Positions 8,661 to 15,856 of a stretch of DNA of 64,000 bases are shown here, piece by piece. Both the position numbers and the translations under genes were made by a program. Source of the stretch: Bacteroidales bacterium (lineage in GTDB: Bacteria; Bacteroidota; Bacteroidia; Bacteroidales; F082); assembly GCA_017537965.1 (NCBI GenBank), contig JAFYJV010000018.1:124001-188000 (forward strand). The letters are read 5' to 3'. A model generated the notes under the pieces. It was not told the origin of the DNA, searched no databases, and worked only from the letters and a program-made list of their open reading frames with translations. Position 1 is the first letter of the stretch, and the number at the start of each line of letters is the position of its first letter.

Positions 8661-9671
8661 ATGAAAAACGAGAATATGGTTATGAGAAGAAGTTTGGTTG
8701 CCTTGATGGTTGTGATGCTGTTGTCGTCTTGTTCGAGACAACCCCAAAAGATTGTCTTGGAGGGCTTGGCGCAAGGATCGTATTATGCTGTCACGTATTT
8801 TGACGGGCAAGGACGCAACTTCCAGCGTGAGATCGACTCGATCTTTCATGCGGTGGACCTCTCGGTGAATCTCTGGGTGGACAGCTCGGTCATCTGCAAG
8901 GTGAACCGTAACGAGAAGGTGGAGCTTGACGCCATCTTCATTGACAATTTCAACATCGCACAGGAGGCGGCTCGACTTTCGGGAGGCTATTTCGATCCTA
9001 CCGTCTCACCGTTGGTGTCGGCGTGGGGTTTCAGCGCGAAAAACGGCGACAGCATCACGCCGGCGCTTATCGACAGCCTCAAGCTGTTCGTGGACTATCG
9101 GAAAGTGCGGATCGAAGACGGCAAGATCGTCAAGGAGAATCCAAACATGAAGCTGGATTTCAATGCGGTGGCTCAGGGTTATACCTCGGATCTCATTGCT
9201 GCTTTTCTGGAACAACAAGGTGTAATGAATTATCTTGTCGATACAGGCGGTGAAATCATGGCCCGCGGCGGCAAACCCGATGGCAAGCCTTGGGTGGTGG
9301 GCATTGAGAAACCTGCCGCCAACTGGGACTCGGAACGTGCCGTCCAGGTTCGTGTAGCCTTACGCGACAAGGGCTTGGTGACTTCGGGCAGTACCCGTAA
9401 ATACGTGGAGCGCGACGGCAAGCGCTATTCCCACTGCATAGATCCCACGACGGGCTATCCTGTTGAGCACAACGTGCTCAGTGCCACGGTGATGGCAGAT
9501 AACGCCACCTGGGCCGACGCACTTGCCTCCATCTGCATGGTGATGGGCATGGAACGGTCGTTGGACCTCATCAACTCCTTGGCGGGTGTGGAGGCCTATT
9601 ACATCTTCGTCAACGAGAAGAATGAGTTGGAGACGTTCGCTACTGAGGGATTTTTAATACTGGATCAGTGA
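8661..9671 (+). CDS. apbE: FAD:protein FMN transferase ApbE (lipoprotein)
   Basis: ApbE uses FAD and Mg2+ to attach FMN covalently to Thr/Ser of target flavoproteins such as NqrB/NqrC or RnfG. The protein begins with a lipoprotein signal (lipobox LLSSC, Cys near residue 24), as in other periplasm-facing ApbE proteins. Family motifs visible: GGYFDPTVSPLV, DFNAVAQGYTSD, the DTGGEIMARG nucleotide-binding turn, SGSTRKY, HCIDPTTGYPV and TWADALAS. Length (336 residues) is normal. The last bases overlap the following start (TGATG). The substrate gene is not in this window. Confidence 0.93.
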   Translation: MKNENMVMRRSLVALMVVMLLSSCSRQPQKIVLEGLAQGSYYAVTYFDGQGRNFQREIDSIFHAVDLSVNLWVDSSVICKVNRNEKVELDAIFIDNFNIAQEAARLSGGYFDPTVSPLVSAWGFSAKNGDSITPALIDSLKLFVDYRKVRIEDGKIVKENPNMKLDFNAVAQGYTSDLIAAFLEQQGVMNYLVDTGGEIMARGGKPDGKPWVVGIEKPAANWDSERAVQVRVALRDKGLVTSGSTRKYVERDGKRYSHCIDPTTGYPVEHNVLSATVMADNATWADALASICMVMGMERSLDLINSLAGVEAYYIFVNEKNELETFATEGFLILDQ

Positions 9672-10216
9672 TGGTAATCTTGTTCAACAAACCCTATGGC
9701 GTGTTAAGCCAGTTTACCCCCGAAGCGGGGCACCGGGCCCTCGACGAGTTCGGGTTCCCTGCCGGCGTGTATGCCGCTGGGCGCCTGGACCACGACAGCG
9801 AAGGTGCCTTGCTGCTGACTGATGACGGGAGGCTTGTCAAGAAGTTGCTGGATCCGAAGTTTGAGCATCCTCGCACCTATCTTGTCCAGGTGGACGGACA
9901 GATCACGCCGGAGGCTTTGCGTCAGCTGTCGAAAGGGGTGGTCATCAAAGGATATCGCACCAAACCTTGCAAGGCAGTGATGGCCGTGCCGCCGGAAGAT
10001 CTATGGGAACGGGTGCCACCCATCCGTTACCGCGCTGCCATCCCCACCAGTTGGATAAGGCTCACCCTTGTCGAGGGCAAGAACCGTCAGGTACGTCATA
10101 GTACGGCGGCGGTGGGTTTTCCTACGTTGCGTCTCATCCGCGTGCAGATCGGCAACATTTCACTCGGCGATTTGAAGCCAGGGGAGTGGCGAGTCGTTAC
10201 CGAGCGGGTGCTATAG
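9671..10216 (+). CDS. RluE/RsuA-family rRNA pseudouridine synthase
   Basis: About 181 residues, the compact form without an S4 domain that typifies RluE-like enzymes. Catalytic Asp lies in GRLDHDSEGALLLTDDG; the N-terminal FNKPYGVLSQF and the C-terminal KNRQVRHSTAAVGFPTLRL motif are present. The usual sequence after RQVR is R-M-T; here it is H-S-T, a departure at a conserved RNA-contact segment. ATG 9671 overlaps the apbE stop by one base; an in-frame GTG three bases earlier is possible. The modified rRNA position cannot be told from sequence. Last gene of the operon, followed by a strong terminator. Confidence 0.85.
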   Translation: MVILFNKPYGVLSQFTPEAGHRALDEFGFPAGVYAAGRLDHDSEGALLLTDDGRLVKKLLDPKFEHPRTYLVQVDGQITPEALRQLSKGVVIKGYRTKPCKAVMAVPPEDLWERVPPIRYRAAIPTSWIRLTLVEGKNRQVRHSTAAVGFPTLRLIRVQIGNISLGDLKPGEWRVVTERVL

Positions 10217-10229
10217 TTTTGACAACAAA

Positions 10230-10257
10230 AAAAGCCGTCGATTTCTCAACGGCTTTT
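10230..10257. terminator. Bidirectional intrinsic terminator
   Basis: The stem AAAAGCCGT/ACGGCTTTT with a 10-base loop has an A-tract before and T-tract after, so it can serve both the pseudouridine synthase gene (plus) and tRNA-Lys (minus). Confidence 0.8.
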
Positions 10258-10263
10258 CGGCAG

Positions 10264-10336
10264 TACTCCCGCAGGGGGTCGAACCCTGGACACCCTGATT
10301 AAGAGTCAGGTGCTCTACCAACTGAGCTACGGAAGC
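10264..10336 (-). tRNA. tRNA-Lys (anticodon CTT)
   Basis: A 73-nt cloverleaf on the minus strand. The acceptor stem GCTTCCG pairs with CGGGAGT, the D-arm TAGCTCAGTTGGTAGAG and T-arm GGTTCGA are standard, and the anticodon stem CCTGA/TCAGG encloses loop CTCTTAA giving CTT. CCA is not encoded. Confidence 0.95.
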
Positions 10337-10350
10337 ATCGTTTGCGACTG

Positions 10351-10358
10351 CAAAAGTA
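10351..10358 (-). promoter_or_regulatory. Predicted -7 box for tRNA-Lys
   Basis: The minus strand reads TACTTTTG, 15 bases before the tRNA 5' end. Confidence 0.45.
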
Positions 10359-10493
10359 CAACCTTTTTTGATTATGGCAAGGCTTTTTTCGAATTATTTT
10401 CTTTTGGTGAACTTAATTTATTGTTAATCAATAGATTATTGTTTTTTTTCAATAGGAATGGCTTCCTCGTCGTTTTGATCGTGGTGCTTTACA

Positions 10494-13046
10494 TCAAGTG
10501 TTCAGCAGTGCCTCAATAGGCACAGTGCTGTTCATCAAGCCAATTCTTGTATCCGACTCGTGGCGATTTACGCCAGTATAGGTCAACGAGGCATCCTCGT
10601 AGCGGCGGAATTTTAGGATGGCATCGTTCATTTGGGCGCGGTTGAAGACACCAACTCTTAATAACAAGTCGAAATCGTCAATGGTTAAGCCCGTAACGCG
10701 CTCAAATAAGCTGGGTTCAAGTTTGCGGATGACATCCTCGAGGCTTTCTTCGCGATAATCGGTGAGGTACATGAAGATGGGGATTCTGGTGGCGAACTTC
10801 ATCAGTTTCTCCTGTACCTCTCGCCGCTTGGAGCGATACTCTTTCTCCTCTTGCGTCAGTTCCTTCTTCTTTCGCGGATCGGGCTTGTCGCCAACCTCAC
10901 GTTTCAGTTTCTTGATTTTCTCGGCACGGTTGACAATGCTTTCGATGATGTCGCCGCCCAAGGCACGGAAGCCCTCAATCTTCATAATGGTGGCCAAAGC
11001 CTCTGGATTGTCAAGTACGCGTTGCAACGTGGCGTTATCGACATTCACCAGTTGTGCGCTGTTCCAACGACGTGCCAGCAGGGTACCGCTGGTGCCGTTG
11101 TCCACAAAGTCGAGGATTTCGGTGGCATCCACCCGCTTCATTGAACTGCCATCGAACTGGAGGATGGGCAGGAAGTTGATGAACTCGTCCACCTTGTCGG
11201 TAATGCGGCGGTTGCTATCCACATCGAGCTGGTTGGCATAAGTAACCACTTCGCGCAGAGCGCGGTTGGGAGCAAAGTCGAACACATAGCAAGTAGGCTT
11301 GAGGATGGTTTTCTTCGTGGGGTCGTCCTTGTCGGTGGCCGTCCATGGGCTTTGCACCCGGAAAGCGGTCTGGAAGTAGGTCTCGGGGCTTGAACAGTTG
11401 CGCAGCATTAGCAGTCCTCCTAACGGACGCAGCGTTACGCCTGTGGTCAGTTTGCCGCATGTTAGCGTGATGGTTCGTGTTTTCAAGGGGTTGTCGCCCA
11501 TAGCCTCACGTACCGGACCGAGGGCATCCACGCCGATACCGGCCTTGGTGCCGCTACAGTTGATGATGGTGTAGTTCTGATAGAATCCGTTGGCGGGACG
11601 ATGCAGCAACGCTTCCATGGCATCACACGACGCCACATTCGGCAGGAACCACATCGTATGGTTGCATAGGTCAAGCAAACGCGTGTCCTCAAAAGGCAAT
11701 GCCGGTCGCACATTGAGGGGCGAACTGCCATCGCCGAAGATGGGGGCTTTGCCACGGATGATATCGAGCCATTTCTGCACCGCCTTTTCATGGACAAAAC
11801 AGGCCCCCTCCCCGCTTCGCGGGACTCCCCCAGAAGGGGGAGCCGGAGTGGCTCTAAAGAACTCGTTCAAGTCGAAGCCATCCATGTCCCACTGCTCAAT
11901 CATCGCGCCGAGGTCTTGCGGCATCTGGTAGGTCATCATTACCATAGTGGGCATCTCCAAGTAGGGGCCACCGACAGCCTCTTTTTGTGCCTGTTCATCC
12001 TGATACGTCCAGTTGAAGATTTGGTTTTCGATAAACTCGCCCGTAGCAAGGGCACGGAAAGGTGTGCCGCTTAAATAAAGGTAATGCTTGCCGGTGATGG
12101 GCACATCGCTGTCGTCCCAAGCACGTCCACTTTCCACATCAATGCCGCTTTCGCTCATCACCTCATCCTCTTCTGCCTGACGCTTTTTGGCCTCGGCATC
12201 CCCAAGGTCGAGCAGACTCTTGGCGTTGTCGTTCCATGCGCCGAAATGGTACTCATCCAGCACAATCAAATCCCAATTGATAGCGTGAACCCATTCGTTT
12301 TTTGGCTTGATATTTCCGTAGCGGTCTCTGCCGAGATAGTCTTGGAAGGAACCAAAAACCACCAATGGCTTTGGCGAAGACAGCGACGGAAAGCGTTCAT
12401 CCATTCGACTACTGTAATACCGCCAACCTTCAAAGTCGCGATGCCGCATTAGGTCGTCGCGCCACGAGTCTTCCACGGCAGGTTTGAAGGTGAGTACCAA
12501 CACCCGCTTCGCCCCCATGCGTTTTGCGAGTTGGTAGGTGGCGAAAGTCTTGCCGAAACGCATCTTGGCGTTCCACAGGTAGTGACTGGGGCGGTTAGGC
12601 TCTTCCTTGTCCATTTTGGCAAAATAGTTCGCTGTCTGTTGTACGGCTTGTTTCTGCTCATCACGCATCGTATAGTCGAGGTCACGTATCGTTTCCACTT
12701 CAGTGTCACGGTGACGCACTGCCACGTATGCCGCTTGTGCCTCACGTAATGAGCATCTGCACCATTCGCCGATAAGTTCCTTGCCCATACGACGTAGGCA
12801 CTCATGCAAGTCGTGGTCGCTGAAACTCTCGCCACTGCCATCGGCATAGAAAGCATTGTCGTGCCACAGCAGGTGGTAGGTCTTGTAGGGTTCGGTGATG
12901 GGGTGCTGCTCGTCAATGCGTTCGTTCACATCGTGACGGCCTGTCTGCCCTATCTTGATCCAACCTGGAAAGGCGATGTCGTCGTACATGTATATCTGCG
13001 GCACTGCTCTCCGCATTTCAGGAAGGATTTGCTCTGTGGTCTGCAT
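10494..13046 (-). CDS. GIY-YIG-like nuclease fused to DEAD-type helicase, restriction subunit
   Basis: An 850-residue fusion. Residues about 18-108 look like a T5orf172/MUG113 variant of the GIY-YIG nuclease fold (IYMYDD, PGWIKIGQTG, Arg in NERIDEQH, then EWCRCSLREAQ). A superfamily-2 helicase core follows: Walker A A-K-M-R-F-G-K-T (160-167), DEYH (264-267), SGTPFRAL motif III-like, and a second RecA domain containing TGVTLRPLGGL and FRVQSPW. A lysine/glutamate-rich segment (about 690-740) precedes an alpha-helical tail. This is the architecture of a translocating restriction subunit; with the adjacent methylases a restriction-modification role is likely. A two-hairpin repeat is inserted in frame at residues about 401-415. 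The start is 73 bases after the small gene at 13120-13299. Confidence 0.75.
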   Translation of the reverse strand: MQTTEQILPEMRRAVPQIYMYDDIAFPGWIKIGQTGRHDVNERIDEQHPITEPYKTYHLLWHDNAFYADGSGESFSDHDLHECLRRMGKELIGEWCRCSLREAQAAYVAVRHRDTEVETIRDLDYTMRDEQKQAVQQTANYFAKMDKEEPNRPSHYLWNAKMRFGKTFATYQLAKRMGAKRVLVLTFKPAVEDSWRDDLMRHRDFEGWRYYSSRMDERFPSLSSPKPLVVFGSFQDYLGRDRYGNIKPKNEWVHAINWDLIVLDEYHFGAWNDNAKSLLDLGDAEAKKRQAEEDEVMSESGIDVESGRAWDDSDVPITGKHYLYLSGTPFRALATGEFIENQIFNWTYQDEQAQKEAVGGPYLEMPTMVMMTYQMPQDLGAMIEQWDMDGFDLNEFFRATPAPPSGGVPRSGEGACFVHEKAVQKWLDIIRGKAPIFGDGSSPLNVRPALPFEDTRLLDLCNHTMWFLPNVASCDAMEALLHRPANGFYQNYTIINCSGTKAGIGVDALGPVREAMGDNPLKTRTITLTCGKLTTGVTLRPLGGLLMLRNCSSPETYFQTAFRVQSPWTATDKDDPTKKTILKPTCYVFDFAPNRALREVVTYANQLDVDSNRRITDKVDEFINFLPILQFDGSSMKRVDATEILDFVDNGTSGTLLARRWNSAQLVNVDNATLQRVLDNPEALATIMKIEGFRALGGDIIESIVNRAEKIKKLKREVGDKPDPRKKKELTQEEKEYRSKRREVQEKLMKFATRIPIFMYLTDYREESLEDVIRKLEPSLFERVTGLTIDDFDLLLRVGVFNRAQMNDAILKFRRYEDASLTYTGVNRHESDTRIGLMNSTVPIEALLNT
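11804..11844. repeat. Double-hairpin palindromic repeat inside coding sequence
   Basis: Two adjacent GC-rich hairpins: stem CCCGC/GCGGG (loop TTC, 11811-11823) and CTCCCCC/GGGGGAG (loop AGAA, 11825-11842). This is the form of an intergenic repeat common in Bacteroidota genomes, here within the helicase gene and in frame, encoding a Pro/Gly/Ser-rich insertion. Confidence 0.75.
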
Positions 13047-13059
13047 AATAGGTTAGTTT

Positions 13060-13084
13060 GTTCGTTTACGTTATATAAGCGAAC
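13060..13084. promoter_or_regulatory. Inverted repeat upstream of the helicase start
   Basis: The 9-bp arms GTTCGTTTA and TAAGCGAAC (one G-T mismatch) flank a 7-base spacer, ending 14 bases before the helicase ATG. It could be an operator or an mRNA hairpin masking the start; it has no T-tract suited to a minus-strand terminator. Confidence 0.4.
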
Positions 13085-13119
13085 GTCCTTATGCAGAAAT
13101 CGTTAGGAGAAAAAGTGTT

Positions 13120-13299
13120 TTAATGATTTTGGCTATCCCTTGTGCTGTAAAAGGCATCCACCATAGCATATAACTTGCCAGTAAATTGGTCAAAAGTCAT
13201 ACTATTGAGCTGAGCCTCTTCGATAGAGCATACACGAGGAATGACAGGCTCGCTAACCTTTGGTGTTTCAGATTCCGCTTGTGAATATTTATGTTCCAT
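13120..13299 (-). CDS. Small protein of 59 residues, function unknown
   Basis: The likely start is ATG 13299 rather than the upstream in-frame start, because a TATCTTTG promoter box overlaps the longer version. The product is acidic to neutral with no signal peptide or transmembrane segment; a Ser/Pro/Glu-rich first half is followed by a helical stretch (EEAQLNSMTFDQFTGKLYAMVDAFY). It lies between the methylase and helicase genes on the same strand. It might be a regulator, an antitoxin-like or an anti-restriction partner, but no family was recognised. Confidence 0.5.
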   Translation of the reverse strand: MEHKYSQAESETPKVSEPVIPRVCSIEEAQLNSMTFDQFTGKLYAMVDAFYSTRDSQNH

Positions 13300-13319
13300 G
13301 AAAGTTGATTTCTTTTTTG

Positions 13320-13327
13320 CAAAGATA
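13320..13327 (-). promoter_or_regulatory. Predicted -7 box for the small gene and helicase
   Basis: The minus strand reads TATCTTTG followed by CA, an exact TAnnTTTG match 21 bases before ATG 13299. It would let the restriction subunit be transcribed separately from the methylases. Confidence 0.55.
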
Positions 13328-13398
13328 CACATCTTTCTTAAACCTCGCAAGGCTTTTCTCCTAAAAATTTCAAAGAACGTTCTATTTATATGTATGTT

Positions 13399-14898
13399 TT
13401 ATTCCATTGGGCGTATCATGCTCTCGATAAAGGCGATCTCGTCCTTGTCCAAGTTGTATTTCTTGTATAGCATCTCATCTGTCCAGGGGTGGGAGAAGTC
13501 TTGAAGAGGGACAAGTACAAATGTTCTATTGGAAACATCTGGTGATACTATTGTAGGTTGACATAAATATCTAAAGAACTTTGTTTTAACATAGCTCATA
13601 CAATTATCAGCCAATCTCTTTTCTTTAAAAGCATCTATCACTACATAGGACTCTGTCACAACAGAATTAGGCTCTGCAATGAATGTTTGAGAAATACGAA
13701 GGACTTGTCCGTTATCCTCTTCTGGAACTGATGTTGAACGTGATGTCACAACTTTCCAATAATCAATGTATTGGGCATTCTTTTCTATATCTCTATTGCT
13801 CACAAATCCATATCCAGTATGTGATTTCTTGGTGTATAGTTTTACTTCTCCTTTTGGTTTGAAGTCTTCGTAATTTGTTCTAAATCCAAAAGGTTTTTGC
13901 GTCCATACTCTTGAAGTCATAGTCTCTTTATCAATTGCCCTTACTTTTTCTACAATTCCTACGGCCATATTATCACGAATGAAAAAATCCAGTCCATAAT
14001 CTAGTTTCTTTCTTATGGTTTTCTCCTCGCCATTTGGCTCAAACTCTACCAAATTGCTACTATAATTAATATCCCAAAGAAAGTAACAAATACCTCCACC
14101 GGCTCGAATTCCTGGGAAGCAATCCTTACTATACTTATAATCATACAAGTATTTTAAATGACCGTCCTTAAGCATTGAATCTCTAAAATCCGACAAATCC
14201 CGGCCTCCACAATACCAGCGCGAAGGAATAATCATTATTAGGTAACGTGGCTTCAGCTTTTTTGCTTGTTCTACAAACAACTGGTATATTGGAGATGCAC
14301 TGTTGCGATTCCCTCCGTCGCTTAGTTGGTATGGTGGATTACCTATAATTACATCGAATTGCATATCTTTATGGAATATTTCTTTGATACTTTTGTGAAT
14401 AAATGGATAGGCGTAGGTCTCGCGAGCATCGGCACGGAGATACTCGTCTTTGCTGGCACCACAATGCGCACACCTGCCTTGTGCGTTCCACGTATGGCGG
14501 CAGCGATCGTAATGTAAGTTACCTTGTGCATCGTGGAATGCAGTAGTAACACTATATTCTCCGTTAGCCTGTTTGGTGCAATAAAGCGTGCGACGACTCA
14601 TCTCGGCAGTGAGGTCAGTACAAGCGATCCCGAAGATCTGCTTTGTCATGATATGGTCTATACGTTCCTGCAAATCGGGAATTTGCTCTTCCAGACCCGT
14701 CAATAATCGTTTGGCAATCTCGCGCAGGAAGACACCGCTCTTACTGCAAGGGTCGAGGAATCGCGTCTTGCTGGAGCAGAACAACTCGGATGGCAGTAGG
14801 TCGAGCATTCGATTGGCCAACTCGGGCGAGGTGAAGACCTCATCACTGCTTAAATTGGCCAAGCAGTTAAGGATATCGGGACTATAGTTGTTCTTCAT
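13399..14898 (-). CDS. Eco57I-type N6-adenine DNA methyltransferase
   Basis: ATG 14898 (499 residues) is preferred over the longer frame, whose first 44 residues run back through the upstream gene. SAM-binding motif I FLDPCSKSG (47-55) and catalytic NPPY (187-190, in IIGNPPYQL) mark an adenine-N6 methylase. Between them sits a Cys/His cluster (C133-R-H135, C143-x-x-C146) that could bind zinc. The C-terminal half (about 300-499) is expected to recognise target DNA. The gene overlaps the upstream methylase-like gene by 17 bases. Combined with the helicase-nuclease it forms a restriction-modification-like locus; the recognition sequence cannot be inferred. Confidence 0.85.
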   Translation of the reverse strand: MKNNYSPDILNCLANLSSDEVFTSPELANRMLDLLPSELFCSSKTRFLDPCSKSGVFLREIAKRLLTGLEEQIPDLQERIDHIMTKQIFGIACTDLTAEMSRRTLYCTKQANGEYSVTTAFHDAQGNLHYDRCRHTWNAQGRCAHCGASKDEYLRADARETYAYPFIHKSIKEIFHKDMQFDVIIGNPPYQLSDGGNRNSASPIYQLFVEQAKKLKPRYLIMIIPSRWYCGGRDLSDFRDSMLKDGHLKYLYDYKYSKDCFPGIRAGGGICYFLWDINYSSNLVEFEPNGEEKTIRKKLDYGLDFFIRDNMAVGIVEKVRAIDKETMTSRVWTQKPFGFRTNYEDFKPKGEVKLYTKKSHTGYGFVSNRDIEKNAQYIDYWKVVTSRSTSVPEEDNGQVLRISQTFIAEPNSVVTESYVVIDAFKEKRLADNCMSYVKTKFFRYLCQPTIVSPDVSNRTFVLVPLQDFSHPWTDEMLYKKYNLDKDEIAFIESMIRPME

Positions 14899-15535
14899 AT
14901 CGATATAGTTGGGTGTAATGCAAAGGAGGATAGGTGCGCACCGGTTCATCAAAGCTCTGCGCTTCGCCCTGCTCATCGAAAAGGCTGTACTGGTGGCTTT
15001 GAGTGACAAGAAAGTCAAATTGGAAGTCACGCCGAGAGAACTGCATACTGCCGGCGATGGGCGTCCATTCGCTAAAAGTGATAGGTTTATCCTTTGCTGT
15101 GCGATAAGTCAATGCATCACCACAAACAATATTCTTTTTCAGCATGTATCGGAGACTTTCTTCATAACCGTCTGAACAATCCTTTTTGCTCTTTTGGTCC
15201 ATTACCTCGGCAAACAGCCGCTCTCGACAAGCCTCGGCATTGTCGGGCAGGATGTCGATGCCATAGCAGGAACCTACGGCAATCAGACTCTTGAATTCCC
15301 ATTCCGTTTGGGTTTTAATGTCTTTCAAAAGGGAGAGTTTGCGACGCAGAATCTCAATCAGAAAATTACCATCTCCGCAGGCGGGTTCAAGGAAACGGCT
15401 GTCGAGTCGAAAGGACTCGTCGCGCACAAGGTCAAGCATAGCATTCACCTCGCGTGGATTGGTGAACACCTCGCCATGGTCAGCCACCCGTTGGCGGCTT
15501 TTGATTTGTGATTTGTTTTCGTGTGGTGTGGGCAT
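14882..15535 (-). CDS. SAM-binding methylase-like subunit lacking NPPY
   Basis: A 217-residue protein with a clear SAM-binding motif I (FLEPACGDGNFL, 49-60) and preceding DHGEVFTNP helix, as in N6-adenine methylases, followed by CYGIDILPDNAEAC (motif II region) and GDALTY. At the place where DPPY/NPPY is expected it reads FDFLVTQSHQY, so the catalytic loop is absent. It may be a non-catalytic partner, regulatory or specificity component of the following Eco57I-type methylase. It overlaps that gene by 17 bases and is preceded by a structured leader. I believe similar short partners accompany this class elsewhere, but cannot confirm. Confidence 0.65.
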   Translation of the reverse strand: MPTPHENKSQIKSRQRVADHGEVFTNPREVNAMLDLVRDESFRLDSRFLEPACGDGNFLIEILRRKLSLLKDIKTQTEWEFKSLIAVGSCYGIDILPDNAEACRERLFAEVMDQKSKKDCSDGYEESLRYMLKKNIVCGDALTYRTAKDKPITFSEWTPIAGSMQFSRRDFQFDFLVTQSHQYSLFDEQGEAQSFDEPVRTYPPLHYTQLYRYEEQL

Positions 15536-15557
15536 AAAAAATCCGTGAACTTCTGTT

Positions 15558-15668
15558 TAAAGTCGAGGTTCTGGACTACCCTATGCTACAAACAAGAAAG
15601 CCCACGGATAACCGTGAGCGTTCCGCTTTCAGTGTAGCATAGTTGAAATTGTCCAGATTTCGACTTTA
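15558..15668 (-). promoter_or_regulatory. Nested inverted repeat in the methylase leader
   Basis: A 111-nt imperfect palindrome: outer stem TAAAGTCGA/TCGACTTTA, then TCTGGAC/GTCCAGA, then CTATGCTACA/TGTAGCATAG, then GAAAGC/GCTTTC, and an apical CACGG/CCGTG with loop ATAA. Five nested helices separated by small asymmetric loops form one long hairpin. It lies between the predicted promoter (15757-15764) and the first methylase ATG (15535), so it would be in the 5' leader RNA. It could be a cis-regulatory RNA, a structured small RNA or a small mobile palindrome. Confidence 0.6.
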
Positions 15669-15756
15669 CCTAAAGAGCGAATACGCTTTTATTCTATGTA
15701 TTTATCTATTTGTCCTTTATTCGATATGTGTTTGTTTTAGTTGTTGTTTATGGGTG

Positions 15757-15764
15757 CAAAGATA
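15757..15764 (-). promoter_or_regulatory. Predicted -7 box for the methylase operon
   Basis: The minus strand reads TATCTTTG followed by CA, about 220 bases before ATG 15535. The rest of the 15536-15856 gap is AT-rich and holds only the inverted repeat described separately. Confidence 0.5.
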
Positions 15765-15856
15765 CACTATATTTTGTAATGGCGAAAAGTTTTTGAATTC
15801 CCTCATTTGTCATTCAAATCAACTTTTCTCAAATGCATAATTCTACTTTGATTCTG

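Noticed and set aside
10264..10336. tRNA-Lys as an integration site for the adjacent defence genes
   Set aside because: The island lies on the 5' side of the tRNA, no integrase gene was found and no second copy of the tRNA 3' end was seen near 20-22 kb.
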